64,000 nucleotides of DNA from Planctomycetota bacterium (GTDB lineage: Bacteria > Planctomycetota > UBA1135 > GCA-002686595): the NCBI GenBank assembly GCA_014237855.1, contig JABACD010000016.1:62001-126000 (forward strand), given 5' to 3'. A program made the translations under genes and the position numbers. The notes under the pieces were generated by a model. The model had not been told where the DNA came from. It saw only the letters and a program-made list of their open reading frames with translations, and ran no database searches. Numbering within the stretch: position 1 is the first letter of the stretch; every line of letters begins with the position of its first letter. Shown here one piece after another: positions 43,630-53,002 of the stretch.

Positions 43630-44604
43630 TCATGAGTCCAGCTCTATTCCGAGGCCAAGTTCGCGAGCTCTCTCATGGATCGACTTGGCGGCCTGTAGAT
43701 CGAAGAGCGCAGTGCCAACACTCTTGAAGAATGTCGTTCCATGCTCGCCCCGGTCGGGGGAGCCTCCTCGAGCGATCAGCGCACCGAGCGTCTCGACTTG
43801 TTCTCTATCGATCAGTCCTCGCTCCAGTGGAGTTGCCAGCTCCCCCGACTCTTCCATCGCAAGTGGCGTGTCCACCCAGACACCGGCTACTCGCTCAAAG
43901 ACTGCATCCGGATACTCGCGCACACCTGCCTCGAATGACCCCATTGCAATGCAGTGCTTGCCCTCGAAGAGCGTGGGGTCATCGGGCAGAACGGGCTCGC
44001 GAGCCGTGGTAGCTGTGATCACGACCTGGGACTGATCCATCATCGCTTCGATCGAATCAGCGCCGCGTACTTCAATGCCGGGGAGTTCCTGGGTCAGGCG
44101 CTCCAAGAGGAGGTCGCGCCTCTCCTTGCTACGTCCGTACAAGAGCAGCCGACGTAGCGGGTGCGCCGCACACGCATGCCTCGCCTGGTCGAAGGCCTGC
44201 ACTCCGCAGCCGACCAATCCAAGGGTCTCGGCTCCCTTCGGCGCCAGGTGGCGGATACTGACCCCAGTCACGGCCCCGGTTCGTAGAGCCGTGACGGTCT
44301 TGCCATCCATGAGTGCCTGAATCTCACCCGTACGCGGATCACTCAGCACGACCAACCCATCGATGACGGGGCGTCCATGGTCGCTGTTTCGGGGAAATAC
44401 GCTGACCAGCTTGGTGGACAGCGCCTCTCTGGTCAGACAGGGCATCAGCAGCAAGGTGTCGCCGTCGCCACCACAGTTCATGTGCAGGCGATCCGGACTC
44501 GTGTACTCGCCCTCCTCCTGAATAGCGAGGGCTTGCTCGATCGCAGCCAACGCAGCGTCAGGCGCAAGGCAACGGCGAATTTCGGCCCCTGTCAGGAACA
44601 GCAT
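43630..44604 (-). CDS. Ornithine cyclodeaminase/mu-crystallin family protein
   Basis: A 324-residue NAD(P)-dependent enzyme of the family that includes ornithine cyclodeaminase, alanine dehydrogenase and ketimine reductase. Visible features are DRLHMNCGGDGDTLLLMPCL, the active-site Lys in STKLVSVFPRN, GKTVTALRTGAVTGVS, and a Rossmann loop LGLVGCGVQAF. Its start overlaps the serine dehydratase gene by 13 bases. With ammonia released from serine next door, a reductive amination or deamination role on a small amino acid is plausible. Confidence 0.88.
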   Translation of the reverse strand: MLFLTGAEIRRCLAPDAALAAIEQALAIQEEGEYTSPDRLHMNCGGDGDTLLLMPCLTREALSTKLVSVFPRNSDHGRPVIDGLVVLSDPRTGEIQALMDGKTVTALRTGAVTGVSIRHLAPKGAETLGLVGCGVQAFDQARHACAAHPLRRLLLYGRSKERRDLLLERLTQELPGIEVRGADSIEAMMDQSQVVITATTAREPVLPDDPTLFEGKHCIAMGSFEAGVREYPDAVFERVAGVWVDTPLAMEESGELATPLERGLIDREQVETLGALIARGGSPDRGEHGTTFFKSVGTALFDLQAAKSIHERARELGLGIELDS

Positions 44605-46154
44605 CGCTTCTCGAGCTTGGCTTCGATCTCCAACGAGGTACGCGTGACTGAGAGCCCCCCGAGCCCCGTGCAGCGCACCTCACATGGCATGCTCTGACCG
44701 ATGCGATCCATGGCAACGATGACCTCATCCAAGGGGATGACCGCATCGAAGCCGGCCATGGCCATGTTGGCGCAGGAGACCGCGTTGCTGGCTCCCAGCA
44801 CGTTGCGCCCCAGGCAGGGGACCTCGACTCGCTTGGCAACTGGATCGCAGATCAGGCCCAGCATGTTCTGAAGAGACATCGATGAGGCAGCCAGGGCTTG
44901 AGAGAGCGTGCCTCCCGCCATGCCAACCAGTGCCGCCGCAGCCATTCCCGAGCCCGCACCACACTCGGCCTGACAGCCAGCCTTCTCCGCGGCAAAGGTC
45001 GAGTGGGTCGCGATGAAGATGCCGATCATCCCGGCAGCCAACATGCCCTTGGTCAGCTCCTCCTCTGGCAAGCCCATGGTCTGGCCAGCACCGAGTACAG
45101 ATCCAGGTAGAGCAGCACAGGCCCCAGCGGTGGGCGCAGCGACGATGACCCCCATGGAGCTCTTCACCTCCATCATCGCTGTGATCTGGAGGACGATCTC
45201 ATTCAGCATCCCGAGCTCGAGCAGGCTCCCTGACTTCAATCGCTCCTCGTAGGGTTGGCACTGCACGCCGAGGATTCGGTCCTCGAACTCTGTCCCCTCC
45301 ATTCCGATGCGAACGGAGTCCTTGAGCAGAACAACGATGGCGCCCATGCGCTCGAAGACCTCCTCGGCAGTGAGCCTGCCTCGAGCACACTCGTAAGCCA
45401 GGGCCAGCTCCCAAAGCTGGAGGTCACGTCCCTCGTTGTAAGCGAGCATCTCCTCGCAGGTCGTGAAGGGCAGCTGTGTCCCCTTGTGGCTGGCAACCGG
45501 CAACACCTGCTCCATCTCGAGCCAGCTCGTGATTGGGAAGTTCTCGCGTAACTGCGCAACCTCCTGCTCGTCGAGGAAGTCCTGGGCCTTGACCTCGATC
45601 GCTCCCTCCGCGAGCCGCAGCACCTCTGCTTCGCTGAAGAGCTCGGTCAGGCGAGACGCCAGCTCATCCCCAGATCCGTCGAAGAACACCAGGGTCTCGT
45701 GACAGTCCCCAGCTATTGAGAGTGCCACTCCATCCACAGAGAGCACCTCGATCATTCCTCCCCCAGTGGAGTCTGCGATCAGTTGATGCCTCGCTTCAGC
45801 GTTCTCCAGGGTGAGCTTGTAGATGTTGGGGCTGGTTGTCTCGAAGTCGTTGATCTCGATCCGAAGATCGATGCCCGAGCTGCGCATGCCCTCCACATAG
45901 TTGAGCAGTCGCTCATCTGTCAGCTCCCATCCGAGCAGGCCGCCAAAGAGTCCCATGTCAGTCCCTTGGCTCTCGTGGGTGGTGGCCAGGGCGCCTCTTG
46001 ACTCGAACTCCACCAGCACTCGATCGATCTGGCCGCCCATCATCGACAGGGCCAGCCGACCAATTCGCTGGGCAGCGGCGCAGTGTGAACTCGACGCCCC
46101 TCTCATCACGGGTCCGATCACATCGTTGAAGAGGCTGGGTTGGTTGCGGCTCAT
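44592..46154 (-). CDS. sdaA: L-serine ammonia-lyase (fused alpha/beta, iron-sulfur type)
   Basis: A 520-residue enzyme converting L-serine to pyruvate and ammonia with a labile [4Fe-4S] cluster. The N-terminal beta domain has GPVMRGASSSHCAAAQRIGRLA, and the C-terminal alpha domain has EKAGCQAECGAGSGMAAA, LICDPVAKRVEVPCLGRN (cluster cysteines) and NAVSCANMAMAGFD. The single-chain form matches E. coli SdaA rather than the split Bacillus type. Its stop overlaps the ornithine-cyclodeaminase-like gene. Divergent from the threonine-aldolase-like gene, so amino-acid breakdown is the local theme. Confidence 0.93.
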   Translation of the reverse strand: MSRNQPSLFNDVIGPVMRGASSSHCAAAQRIGRLALSMMGGQIDRVLVEFESRGALATTHESQGTDMGLFGGLLGWELTDERLLNYVEGMRSSGIDLRIEINDFETTSPNIYKLTLENAEARHQLIADSTGGGMIEVLSVDGVALSIAGDCHETLVFFDGSGDELASRLTELFSEAEVLRLAEGAIEVKAQDFLDEQEVAQLRENFPITSWLEMEQVLPVASHKGTQLPFTTCEEMLAYNEGRDLQLWELALAYECARGRLTAEEVFERMGAIVVLLKDSVRIGMEGTEFEDRILGVQCQPYEERLKSGSLLELGMLNEIVLQITAMMEVKSSMGVIVAAPTAGACAALPGSVLGAGQTMGLPEEELTKGMLAAGMIGIFIATHSTFAAEKAGCQAECGAGSGMAAAALVGMAGGTLSQALAASSMSLQNMLGLICDPVAKRVEVPCLGRNVLGASNAVSCANMAMAGFDAVIPLDEVIVAMDRIGQSMPCEVRCTGLGGLSVTRTSLEIEAKLEKRCCS

Positions 46155-46497
46155 GAAGGGTCCGTTGATGGAGTCTGCTACTGGTTTCGGGTGTCCGTGC
46201 CGCGAGTAGTCGGGTTGGGGCCAAGAAGGATCGAGCCATGGCTCGTCCCCCTGCGACCCTGCAACTGGAGCGCGGCTCTCGATACCGGAACCGGGTGGTT
46301 GGGACTGTCACCTTACCCTCATCTCGCCTCGCTGGGGAACGCGCACCTCGATCTCGGCGCCGTCACCCCCCCCACCCCCGCTTCGATCCAGGCTCTGGGC
46401 TGAGCTCGCTGCATCCAGCGGCGAATTCCACACCTCGTGGCCAGGCAAGACAGCTCGTGCTTCAGGCTCATCCAGTTCCGCCGAACACGCTATCCTC
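46155..46497. other. Divergent intergenic region
   Basis: About 340 bases between the serine dehydratase and threonine-aldolase-like genes must carry promoters for both directions. A C-rich run (CACCCCCCCCACCCCC) lies at about 46367-46380. I see no convincing promoter pair, riboswitch or small gene. Confidence 0.5.
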
Positions 46498-47607
46498 ATG
46501 CGCATGACAACCACGATCGAGGAGCGCCGCAATACGCTGCGAAGGAGTTGCCGTTCCCTGCATGGCCACGGGTATGAACCGGCTCATCTTGAGCTCAACC
46601 GTGTGGCAACCTGGATCGAGAGTGAGGCCATCGATCAGGATGTCTATGGAGAGGGCGCTACCCTCCAAGGCTTCGAGGCCAGAGTTGCCCAGCTGCTTGG
46701 CTATCCGAGCGCTCGCTTCATGCCCAGTGGCAGCATGGCGCAGCCGATAGCCCTTCGAATCTGGTCCGGACGCGAGGGCACGAAGCGTGTCGGGATGCAT
46801 CCGACATGTCACCTGGAGCTGCACGAGCAGCGTGGCTACAGCGAACTGCACGAACTCGAAGCGAGCCTGATTGGTCCAGCTCAGCGCCCCATGCTAGCCA
46901 GCGACCTGGCCCCGGTCTCGGAGCGACTGGCAGCAGTCGTCGTCGAGCTACCAACCCGTGAGAACGGTGGCCAGCTGCCGGAGTGGGCTCAGCTCGTCGA
47001 ACTCAGCGAGCAGCTGCGGTCCCGCGGCGCACATCCACACCTCGATGGAGCCCGGCTCTGGGAGGCACAAGCTCACTACGACCGCCCCTTCAAGGAGATT
47101 TGTAAGCTCTTCGACTCTGCTTATGTCTCCTTCTACAAGGGCATCGGCGCCCTGTCAGGTGCCATGCTTCTGGGGCCAGAAGACTTCATTCGCGAGGCCA
47201 CGGTCTGGCAGCGACGCCAGGGTGGCAACCTCTATTCACTGCTACCCAACTGGGCCTCGGCGGCGATGCGTCTCGACACCCGACTCGGTCGCTTCTCGAT
47301 CTACCGTCAACGAGCGTTGGAGCTGGCGGAAGCCCTCAGACCAATCGAGGGCTTACGGGTGATCCCCGATCCTCCCCAGGTGAATCTGTGCCATCTATGG
47401 TTCGAGATCTCTCCCGAGGCCTTTCTTGAGGCCCGGGACGTGGCTGCAGAGGAGCTGGGTATCTGGGTTCCAGGTGGAGCACGCCCCGCTGATCCTCCTG
47501 GCTCATGCAAGATCGAGCTCTACGTGGGTGAGGGCGCGTTGAAGCTGGACATGGAGGAAGTTGTGCTCTTCTTCGAGCGCCTGATCTCCCTGGGCCGCAG
47601 AGCCTAG
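46498..47607 (+). CDS. Threonine aldolase/beta-eliminating lyase-like PLP enzyme
   Basis: A 369-residue fold-type I PLP enzyme. HLDGARLWEAQ supplies the cofactor-ring Asp, and K214 in VSFYKGIGALSGAMLLG is the Schiff-base lysine. The early part (DQDVYGEGATLQGFEARVAQLLG then FMPSGSMAQPIALRIW) follows the threonine aldolase layout. ATG 46498 or 46504 may start; no ribosome site is clear. The expected reaction is cleavage of L-threonine-type beta-hydroxy amino acids to glycine and an aldehyde. Confidence 0.85.
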   Translation: MRMTTTIEERRNTLRRSCRSLHGHGYEPAHLELNRVATWIESEAIDQDVYGEGATLQGFEARVAQLLGYPSARFMPSGSMAQPIALRIWSGREGTKRVGMHPTCHLELHEQRGYSELHELEASLIGPAQRPMLASDLAPVSERLAAVVVELPTRENGGQLPEWAQLVELSEQLRSRGAHPHLDGARLWEAQAHYDRPFKEICKLFDSAYVSFYKGIGALSGAMLLGPEDFIREATVWQRRQGGNLYSLLPNWASAAMRLDTRLGRFSIYRQRALELAEALRPIEGLRVIPDPPQVNLCHLWFEISPEAFLEARDVAAEELGIWVPGGARPADPPGSCKIELYVGEGALKLDMEEVVLFFERLISLGRRA

Positions 47608-47614
47608 TTCGGAT

Positions 47615-48004
47615 TCAGTCAGAGATCTGCTGCGGCTTACACTCTCCTGAGGCATCCGGAGTCACCTGCGACCTCAGGCTTTCGGTGTGCTCCAGCCAGC
47701 ACGCCTGAACCTCTTCTGGCAGATCATGATCTCGCATGGTCTCACGAAGGATCTGCGTTCGTCGGTTGAACTGTCCGCCCATGATTGGATGAGCAGCATG
47801 GGCCACCGGGATCGGTTTACCCGTGTAGGTGATGTCTGCGCCGAGGAGATTGAGGGCGAACTCCAGCTCCTTCTGGATCAGCCGCTGCTTGTCCTTGCCC
47901 TTGAAGAAGAAGCCGATCATCACGTCCTTGAAGACGCGGTCGTAGAAGTCCTCGAGTAAGGCCCGCAGCCCTGACTCACCGCCGGCGAGTTCGTGGAGTG
48001 CCAT
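47615..48004 (-). CDS. Truncated haemoglobin-like globin
   Basis: A 129-residue small globin. FYDRVFKDVMIGFFF is the typical B/CD region, TYTGKPIPVAHAAHPIMGGQF contains the proximal His (ten residues before the Phe of GGQF, as in group I truncated haemoglobins), and LLGADITYTG matches the usual block before it. The C-terminal tail is longer and polar. Oxygen, NO or peroxide chemistry is likely but not specified. Converges with the PLP enzyme gene, seven bases apart. Confidence 0.82.
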   Translation of the reverse strand: MALHELAGGESGLRALLEDFYDRVFKDVMIGFFFKGKDKQRLIQKELEFALNLLGADITYTGKPIPVAHAAHPIMGGQFNRRTQILRETMRDHDLPEEVQACWLEHTESLRSQVTPDASGECKPQQISD

Positions 48005-48144
48005 GGATTCGGTGCTGGACTCGAGGCCCAGGACACGTGTGGGTGAATCGGTGTTGCATTGTGCTCAAGGTTCAGCCGGCGGCGCGGCGCCGAGTGCCAG
48101 CGAGGCTCTCTTCCTCACGGTCGAGCCCCTGCACTCTCTCCGTG

Positions 48145-49161
48145 CTACTCGAGGTCGAGGAGCACCTTTCCAAAGTTCATGCGACTGTGCAGATGTTCGT
48201 GAGCACGGTGTGTCTGCTCGAGGGGAAAGACGAAGTCGATGACCGGTTCGAGCTTTCCACTCTGAACGTGCTCGAGGATGCTGACCAGGTGGCGCTGCAA
48301 CAATCCATGATCATCGAAGGTCCCCATGTGAACTCCGAAGACACCCCGGTTCTTGAGCATCATCTTGGACATCGAAAAGCCCCGCATTCCCCAGAGAGCC
48401 TTGAGGGCTGCCAGAGGCTTGAACTTGCGGCCCGGAGCTGCGGCGGATAGCCCGAAGGAGTACAGCCGTCCACCGGGTGCCAGGCACTCATAGCTCTCCC
48501 GCAAGTTCCTTCCACCAACAGCATCAAGGATGTGGTCAGCCCCGCGTCCCTTGGTCTGGCGCATCAGGTCTGCGGCAAAGTCGCTGCGTGCTACCAGCTT
48601 GCCACGACGACTGAGAATACCCTCGGCCTTGATCGGACTGCAGGTGCCATAGACCGGCTCGGCGAGGAAGAGCTTGGCGATCTGCAAGGCGGCGATTCCC
48701 ACACCGCCGGCAATGCCATGAATCATCACGGACTCGTCTGCCTGTACGTTCCCAAGGTGAACGAGCATGTGCCAGGCAGTGAGGTAATTGACGGGGATCG
48801 CAGCCGCCGCATCGAGGGCGATATCGTCAGGTACCTTGATCGTCGCCGCAGCGTCTGCGATCACGTGGGTCTGCTGCCCTCCACTCGGCACCGCTGCGAC
48901 CACCCTGTCCCCCACGGCATATCCTTCAACACCATCACCCAGTGCGTCGACAAGCCCCGAGACCTCGTAGCCGGGCGTGAAGGGCAGCACAGGCCGGGGT
49001 CGGTAGAGCCCCAGGCGCATCATCAGGTCCGCGAAGTTGATGCCGGCGAAAGCTCCGCGAATCCGTAGCTCTCCAGCTCCGGGCTCGCGAATCTCACACT
49101 CCTGGACACGAAGAACCTCGGGTCCTCCGTGACGCGGGATGATAAGTCTGCGGGCTTGCAC
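48145..49161 (-). CDS. VAT-1/quinone-oxidoreductase-type MDR protein
   Basis: A 338-residue zinc-independent medium-chain dehydrogenase: RIRGAFAGINFADLMMRLGLYRP near the start, nucleotide-binding IHGIAGGVGIAALQIAK, and LDAVGGRNLRESYECLAPGGRLYSFG. These are marks of the synaptic-vesicle VAT-1 and quinone-oxidoreductase group; no zinc cysteines are seen. It starts six bases after the sulfotransferase-like gene stop, so is probably cotranscribed with it. Confidence 0.88.
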   Translation of the reverse strand: MQARRLIIPRHGGPEVLRVQECEIREPGAGELRIRGAFAGINFADLMMRLGLYRPRPVLPFTPGYEVSGLVDALGDGVEGYAVGDRVVAAVPSGGQQTHVIADAAATIKVPDDIALDAAAAIPVNYLTAWHMLVHLGNVQADESVMIHGIAGGVGIAALQIAKLFLAEPVYGTCSPIKAEGILSRRGKLVARSDFAADLMRQTKGRGADHILDAVGGRNLRESYECLAPGGRLYSFGLSAAAPGRKFKPLAALKALWGMRGFSMSKMMLKNRGVFGVHMGTFDDHGLLQRHLVSILEHVQSGKLEPVIDFVFPLEQTHRAHEHLHSRMNFGKVLLDLE

Positions 49162-49167
49162 GATGGA

Positions 49168-49902
49168 TTAGACCGAAAGGCACTTGGAGAAGAGGTAGTC
49201 GTAGTGCATCTGAGCCTGGGCAGCAATCTCTTCCAGTTCTGGTGAGAGCTCGATCGTCTTCGGTGTGTAGGGCTGGAAGCCCCTGGACTTGAGCACGGCA
49301 TCGTACCAGTGATCGGCCCAGACCCCGTCGGAGTCACGCCCGCCTGGCTCCCAGGAGAGCATGGACTCCTGGAACTCGATCCCGAGGGCCTCGCAGAGCG
49401 CAGTCAGCACCTCTCTCGGGTTCTCGAGCACCTGACGAGAGTCGACAACTGGCGGCTGTTGCCCGGTCTCGCAGACAAGCCAGTCGTACAATCCGACCTG
49501 TTGCTGGAAGCCAAGATCCTGCAGTCGTGCCTCCTCTCGCTTTTGCATGTAGGAGGAGAGCATCGCACGTGGCTCGCGGATCAGGAATGCATGCTTCAGT
49601 TCGCGCATCCATTCGCGGTCCATTTCGGGCAACAAGTGATGAGCCATCTGCTTCTGGTAGAACACCCCGACCCCCGGCGGGACCTCGCCAGTCATCTCCG
49701 CGGCAACGTCCCGCCAGTCGTTGGGCTGACTGGCCAGGATCTCGTCCGTTACTGGGTGCTGGAGCCCCGTCGAGCTCAGGTAGAAGGCGTAGAACGGCTC
49801 GTCAACGACCATGGAATCGTTGCGGCTCTCAAAGGAACGCATCATCGCCGTGGAGATGTTTCGCGGTCCGGACCAGAGGGCAATACGGGTGACTTCGGTC
49901 AT
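49168..49902 (-). CDS. Sulfotransferase-like protein next to an aminotransferase
   Basis: A 244-residue P-loop protein. LWSGPRNISTAMMRSFESR is the 5'-PSB-like loop of PAPS-dependent sulfotransferases, and KHAFLIREPRAMLSSYMQKR the 3'-PB region with Arg and Ser. I take ATG 49902 as start (a GTG at 49920 is possible). Such proteins recur beside branched-chain aminotransferases in many bacteria; the acceptor is unknown. The upstream aminotransferase gene is 74 bases away on the same strand. Confidence 0.82.
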   Translation of the reverse strand: MTEVTRIALWSGPRNISTAMMRSFESRNDSMVVDEPFYAFYLSSTGLQHPVTDEILASQPNDWRDVAAEMTGEVPPGVGVFYQKQMAHHLLPEMDREWMRELKHAFLIREPRAMLSSYMQKREEARLQDLGFQQQVGLYDWLVCETGQQPPVVDSRQVLENPREVLTALCEALGIEFQESMLSWEPGGRDSDGVWADHWYDAVLKSRGFQPYTPKTIELSPELEEIAAQAQMHYDYLFSKCLSV

Positions 49903-49976
49903 GTTCGAGTAGGGGAGCACCTCGGCTGAGACTCCAGGGTTGTGCGGGTCACTGGTCCGAGCCCAGGCTCATACAG

Positions 49977-50900
49977 CTAGAGCCCTGGGAGCACGGGTTC
50001 GGCCGCAATCCTCTCAGCGTAGAGCCCTTGGAGCCGCTTCACCATCGGGCCGGGGTAGGGTCCAGGGAACGGGCGGCCATCCACATCTCCCACTGAGGTC
50101 AGCCCGGCAAAGGTCCCGGTGATGAAGACCTCCTCGGCGCCGTAGACATCCGAGAGGCTGAAGTTCTTCTCGAAGACAGGGATGCCTGCGTCTCGCGCAA
50201 TCTCGATCACAACCCCACGGGTGATCCCATCCAGGCAGTAGTTGCCCGTGGAGGTCCAGATCTCTCCGCGCCGGACGATGAAGAAGTGTGTCGAGTTACA
50301 CGTGGCGACAAAGCCCTGAGGGTCAAGCATCAGCCCTTCGTCGGCTCCCGCCTTCGCCGCCTGGATACAAGCCTGGATGCAGTTGTGCTTGGAGTGAGTG
50401 TTGAGCCGCGGGTCCTGAACATCCGGCCTCCCGCGGCGCACGTGCACAGTGAAGAGCTTCATCCCGCGGGTGTAGACCTCTTCGCCCGGCTGCTTGTACT
50501 CGGGCAAGATCACGATGGTCGGCCCGGTAACTGTCGCGCGTGGGTCCTGATAAGGAGTCGACTTGACTCCACGGCTGATCATCAGGCGTACATGAACATG
50601 ATCGTTCATTCCGTTTGCCGTGAGCACCCTGGCCAGGCGAGCCGTCAGCTCTTCGGGCGTCAGGCCAATGTCGAGATCGATAGCCCGCGCTCCGTCATAG
50701 ACCCGTTGCAGGTGGCGATCGAGAAACGCAAGCCGGCCCTCGTGCAATCGAAGTCCCTCCCAGATGCCATCTCCGAGGATGAATCCGCTATCGAGGATCG
50801 AGACTGTGGCCTGTGCCTTGGGCACCAGCTCATCGTTGATCGCAACCAGGACCGAATCGTTGCGCTCGTCGTGGGGGTGGCTGTGGGCTCCGTGGGTCAT
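49977..50900 (-). CDS. Class IV aminotransferase (branched-chain or D-amino-acid type)
   Basis: A 307-residue fold-type IV PLP enzyme. The start is ATG 50900; the frame is open further upstream but without family features. Landmarks are ILDSGFILGDGIWEGLRLHEGRLAFLDRHLQR, RLNTHSKHNCIQACIQAAKAGADEGLMLDPQGFVATCNSTHFF in two blocks with the Schiff-base Lys (THSKHN) and the phosphate-contacting Glu position replaced by Cys-Asn (TCNSTHF, where most have TEGS), and DGITRG. That substitution leaves substrate and even activity to be tested. Neighbours suggest amino-acid metabolism. Confidence 0.85.
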   Translation of the reverse strand: MTHGAHSHPHDERNDSVLVAINDELVPKAQATVSILDSGFILGDGIWEGLRLHEGRLAFLDRHLQRVYDGARAIDLDIGLTPEELTARLARVLTANGMNDHVHVRLMISRGVKSTPYQDPRATVTGPTIVILPEYKQPGEEVYTRGMKLFTVHVRRGRPDVQDPRLNTHSKHNCIQACIQAAKAGADEGLMLDPQGFVATCNSTHFFIVRRGEIWTSTGNYCLDGITRGVVIEIARDAGIPVFEKNFSLSDVYGAEEVFITGTFAGLTSVGDVDGRPFPGPYPGPMVKRLQGLYAERIAAEPVLPGL

Positions 50901-51160
50901 TGTCCAGGATCTGAAGACTCTCTCTCGCCCACCCTCTTCTGAGGGCTCGGGACGGTGCTGGAGTGTGAGGCCCTCCGTGCTGCCGTCAAGCCGGGGGCGC
51001 GTTATAAGTTCTGTGTCGTGTCGACCACCGCAGGAGACGCGATCCAAGGGTCTGGAAACGGCTCCACAGGCCTCCGCTCTACAGCGCCTGCTACACTTCG
51101 CGTCCCTCTTCAAGGCCCTCCAGGCTTGATCCCAACGCCCCAAGTATCAACAGATCGAAG

Positions 51161-51628
51161 ATGAAACGCTACGGACTCCGACAGCTCTTGCCCCTGCTTC
51201 TCGCCCTGGCCGTCTCGACTTCATGCGCCTCGGCCCCCTATCAGACTGTCCCGATGCCCTCGGACCTGGGCGAGATGCCGTCGATGGAGGTCGCTCGAAT
51301 CTACGTGGCCCGCTCGACTCAGTTCTGGGGAAAGGTCCATGTCGTGGACGTCATCGATCGTGGAGTCGACATCGGCTCGATCGATGAGAACACCTTCCTG
51401 TGCTGGGATCGCAAGCCCGACCAGACCCCGATCGAGCTGTACTACCATGGCCCCAGCCTCACCGACGGGGTCATCGAGGGGCAGCTGGCCTTCGACGGAG
51501 AACCCGGCTGCGTCTACTACTACGCGGTCCACTTGCGTCGTAGCGACCGCAAGCCCGAGGTCAGGCTCCTCAATGTCAAGGAGGGCCAGGCGCTGATTGC
51601 TGACCGAGCTCCTGCTCAAGTGCGCTGA
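51161..51628 (+). CDS. Small lipoprotein, DUF2846-like
   Basis: A 155-residue protein with a lipoprotein signal (lipobox STSC). The mature domain has ARIYVARSTQFWGKVHVVDV, then GSIDENTFLCWDRKPD and GCVYYYAVHLRR, a beta-rich pattern resembling the DUF2846 lipoprotein family. No enzymatic motif. Followed 29 bases later by the sialidase gene on the same strand, so perhaps cotranscribed. Confidence 0.72.
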   Translation: MKRYGLRQLLPLLLALAVSTSCASAPYQTVPMPSDLGEMPSMEVARIYVARSTQFWGKVHVVDVIDRGVDIGSIDENTFLCWDRKPDQTPIELYYHGPSLTDGVIEGQLAFDGEPGCVYYYAVHLRRSDRKPEVRLLNVKEGQALIADRAPAQVR

Positions 51629-51657
51629 GGCGGTATCTCGGCACCACCCGCTGACAG

Positions 51658-52797
51658 ATGCTCCCGACACTCCTCCTGATCGCCCTGTCTCACTGCGTCC
51701 ACTATCACCAGGAGGGGGAGGCGGCCACCTCGGTCAGGGCGGGCGCTCTGGTGCCGGTTGATGTCTTCTCAAGGGGAGAGGCGGGCTACAACACCTTTCG
51801 CATCCCCGCGACCATCCAGACCGCCGAGGGTCGAGTACTGGCGTTCTGCGAGGGGCGCAAGCACGGCGCTTCTGACAGCGGTGACATCGACATCGTGCTC
51901 AAGCGTTCGGAGGACGGCGGAGCCACTTGGTCCGAGCTAGAGGTTCTCTGGGACGACGACGTGAACACCTGCGGCAATCCCTGTCCCGTGCTCGACCGGG
52001 AATCCGGGGACATCCTGCTGCTGATGACACACAACCTGGGACACGACCATGAGAACGAGATCATCGATCAGACCTCTGAGGGTACGAGAACTGTCTGGAT
52101 CTCACGCAGTGAAGACCAAGGCACCTCATGGTCCGAACCCGAGGAGATCACCGGTGACACGAAGCTGGCGACATGGACCTGGTACGCCACTGGCCCAGGG
52201 GCCGGAATTCAACTCGAGCGCGGGAAGCACGCAGGCCGACTGGTGATTCCCTGCGACCACATAGAGGCCGAGACCAGGCGGTATTTCTCCCACGTGATCT
52301 TCTCCGATGACCACGGCAAGAGCTGGCATCTGGGAGGAAGTACACCCAGGGATCAGGTCAATGAGTGTGAGGTGGTGGAGCTCGAGGACGGGGGCCTGAT
52401 GCTCAACATGCGCAACTACGACAGGTCAAAGCACCGACGCCAGGTTGCTCTGAGCTCTGACGGGGGCGCCAGCTGGTCACACCAGCGCCATGATCCGACG
52501 CTGATCGAGCCGATCTGCCAGGCCAGCCTTCGACGTCTCCGCTGGGCGACGGAGCAAGCTCCCGGAGTCCTGCTCTTCTCCAACCCCGCCGACGAGTCCT
52601 CCCGCCGCCGGCTCACCGTTCGCGCCAGCTTCGACGACGGAGCCAGCTGGCCCCTGGCTCACGTCCTCCATGAGGGCTCAAGCGCTTATTCCTGCCTGGT
52701 AGCCCTCCAGGGCGGCGATGCGGGGTGCCTCTTCGAGGCCGACAGCTACGGCAGGATCCTCTTCACCCGGCTGCCCGCCTCACGCTTCGCCCCCTGA
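51658..52797 (+). CDS. Secreted sialidase-like BNR-repeat protein
   Basis: A 379-residue protein with a short export signal (MLPTLLLIALSHC, possibly lipidated). It has the FRIP motif at residues 47-50 whose Arg binds the sialate carboxylate, and five Asp-box repeats (SEDGGATW, SEDQGTSW, SDDHGKSW, SSDGGASW, SFDDGASW), together defining a six-bladed propeller of the GH33 type. It probably removes terminal sialic or related acids from external glycans. Converges on the purine nucleoside phosphorylase gene. Confidence 0.9.
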   Translation: MLPTLLLIALSHCVHYHQEGEAATSVRAGALVPVDVFSRGEAGYNTFRIPATIQTAEGRVLAFCEGRKHGASDSGDIDIVLKRSEDGGATWSELEVLWDDDVNTCGNPCPVLDRESGDILLLMTHNLGHDHENEIIDQTSEGTRTVWISRSEDQGTSWSEPEEITGDTKLATWTWYATGPGAGIQLERGKHAGRLVIPCDHIEAETRRYFSHVIFSDDHGKSWHLGGSTPRDQVNECEVVELEDGGLMLNMRNYDRSKHRRQVALSSDGGASWSHQRHDPTLIEPICQASLRRLRWATEQAPGVLLFSNPADESSRRRLTVRASFDDGASWPLAHVLHEGSSAYSCLVALQGGDAGCLFEADSYGRILFTRLPASRFAP

Positions 52798-53002
52798 AGA
52801 GGGTCGCGCAGCGGTCAGCCGGGGGGTCCAGCTCCCTGCTCCCACCCCAAAAAATCCCGCCAGAGCCCCTACCACAGCCCAAATTCATAGGAAGTTTCAT
52901 TTTTGAGAGAGAGGAGTCATGTGCTTGCCAGTTCCTCCGAGAACTCCCATGTATCAGCAAGTGCTTACTTTTCTTCTGCTACCACTTCTCTGACTCCCTC
53001 CC

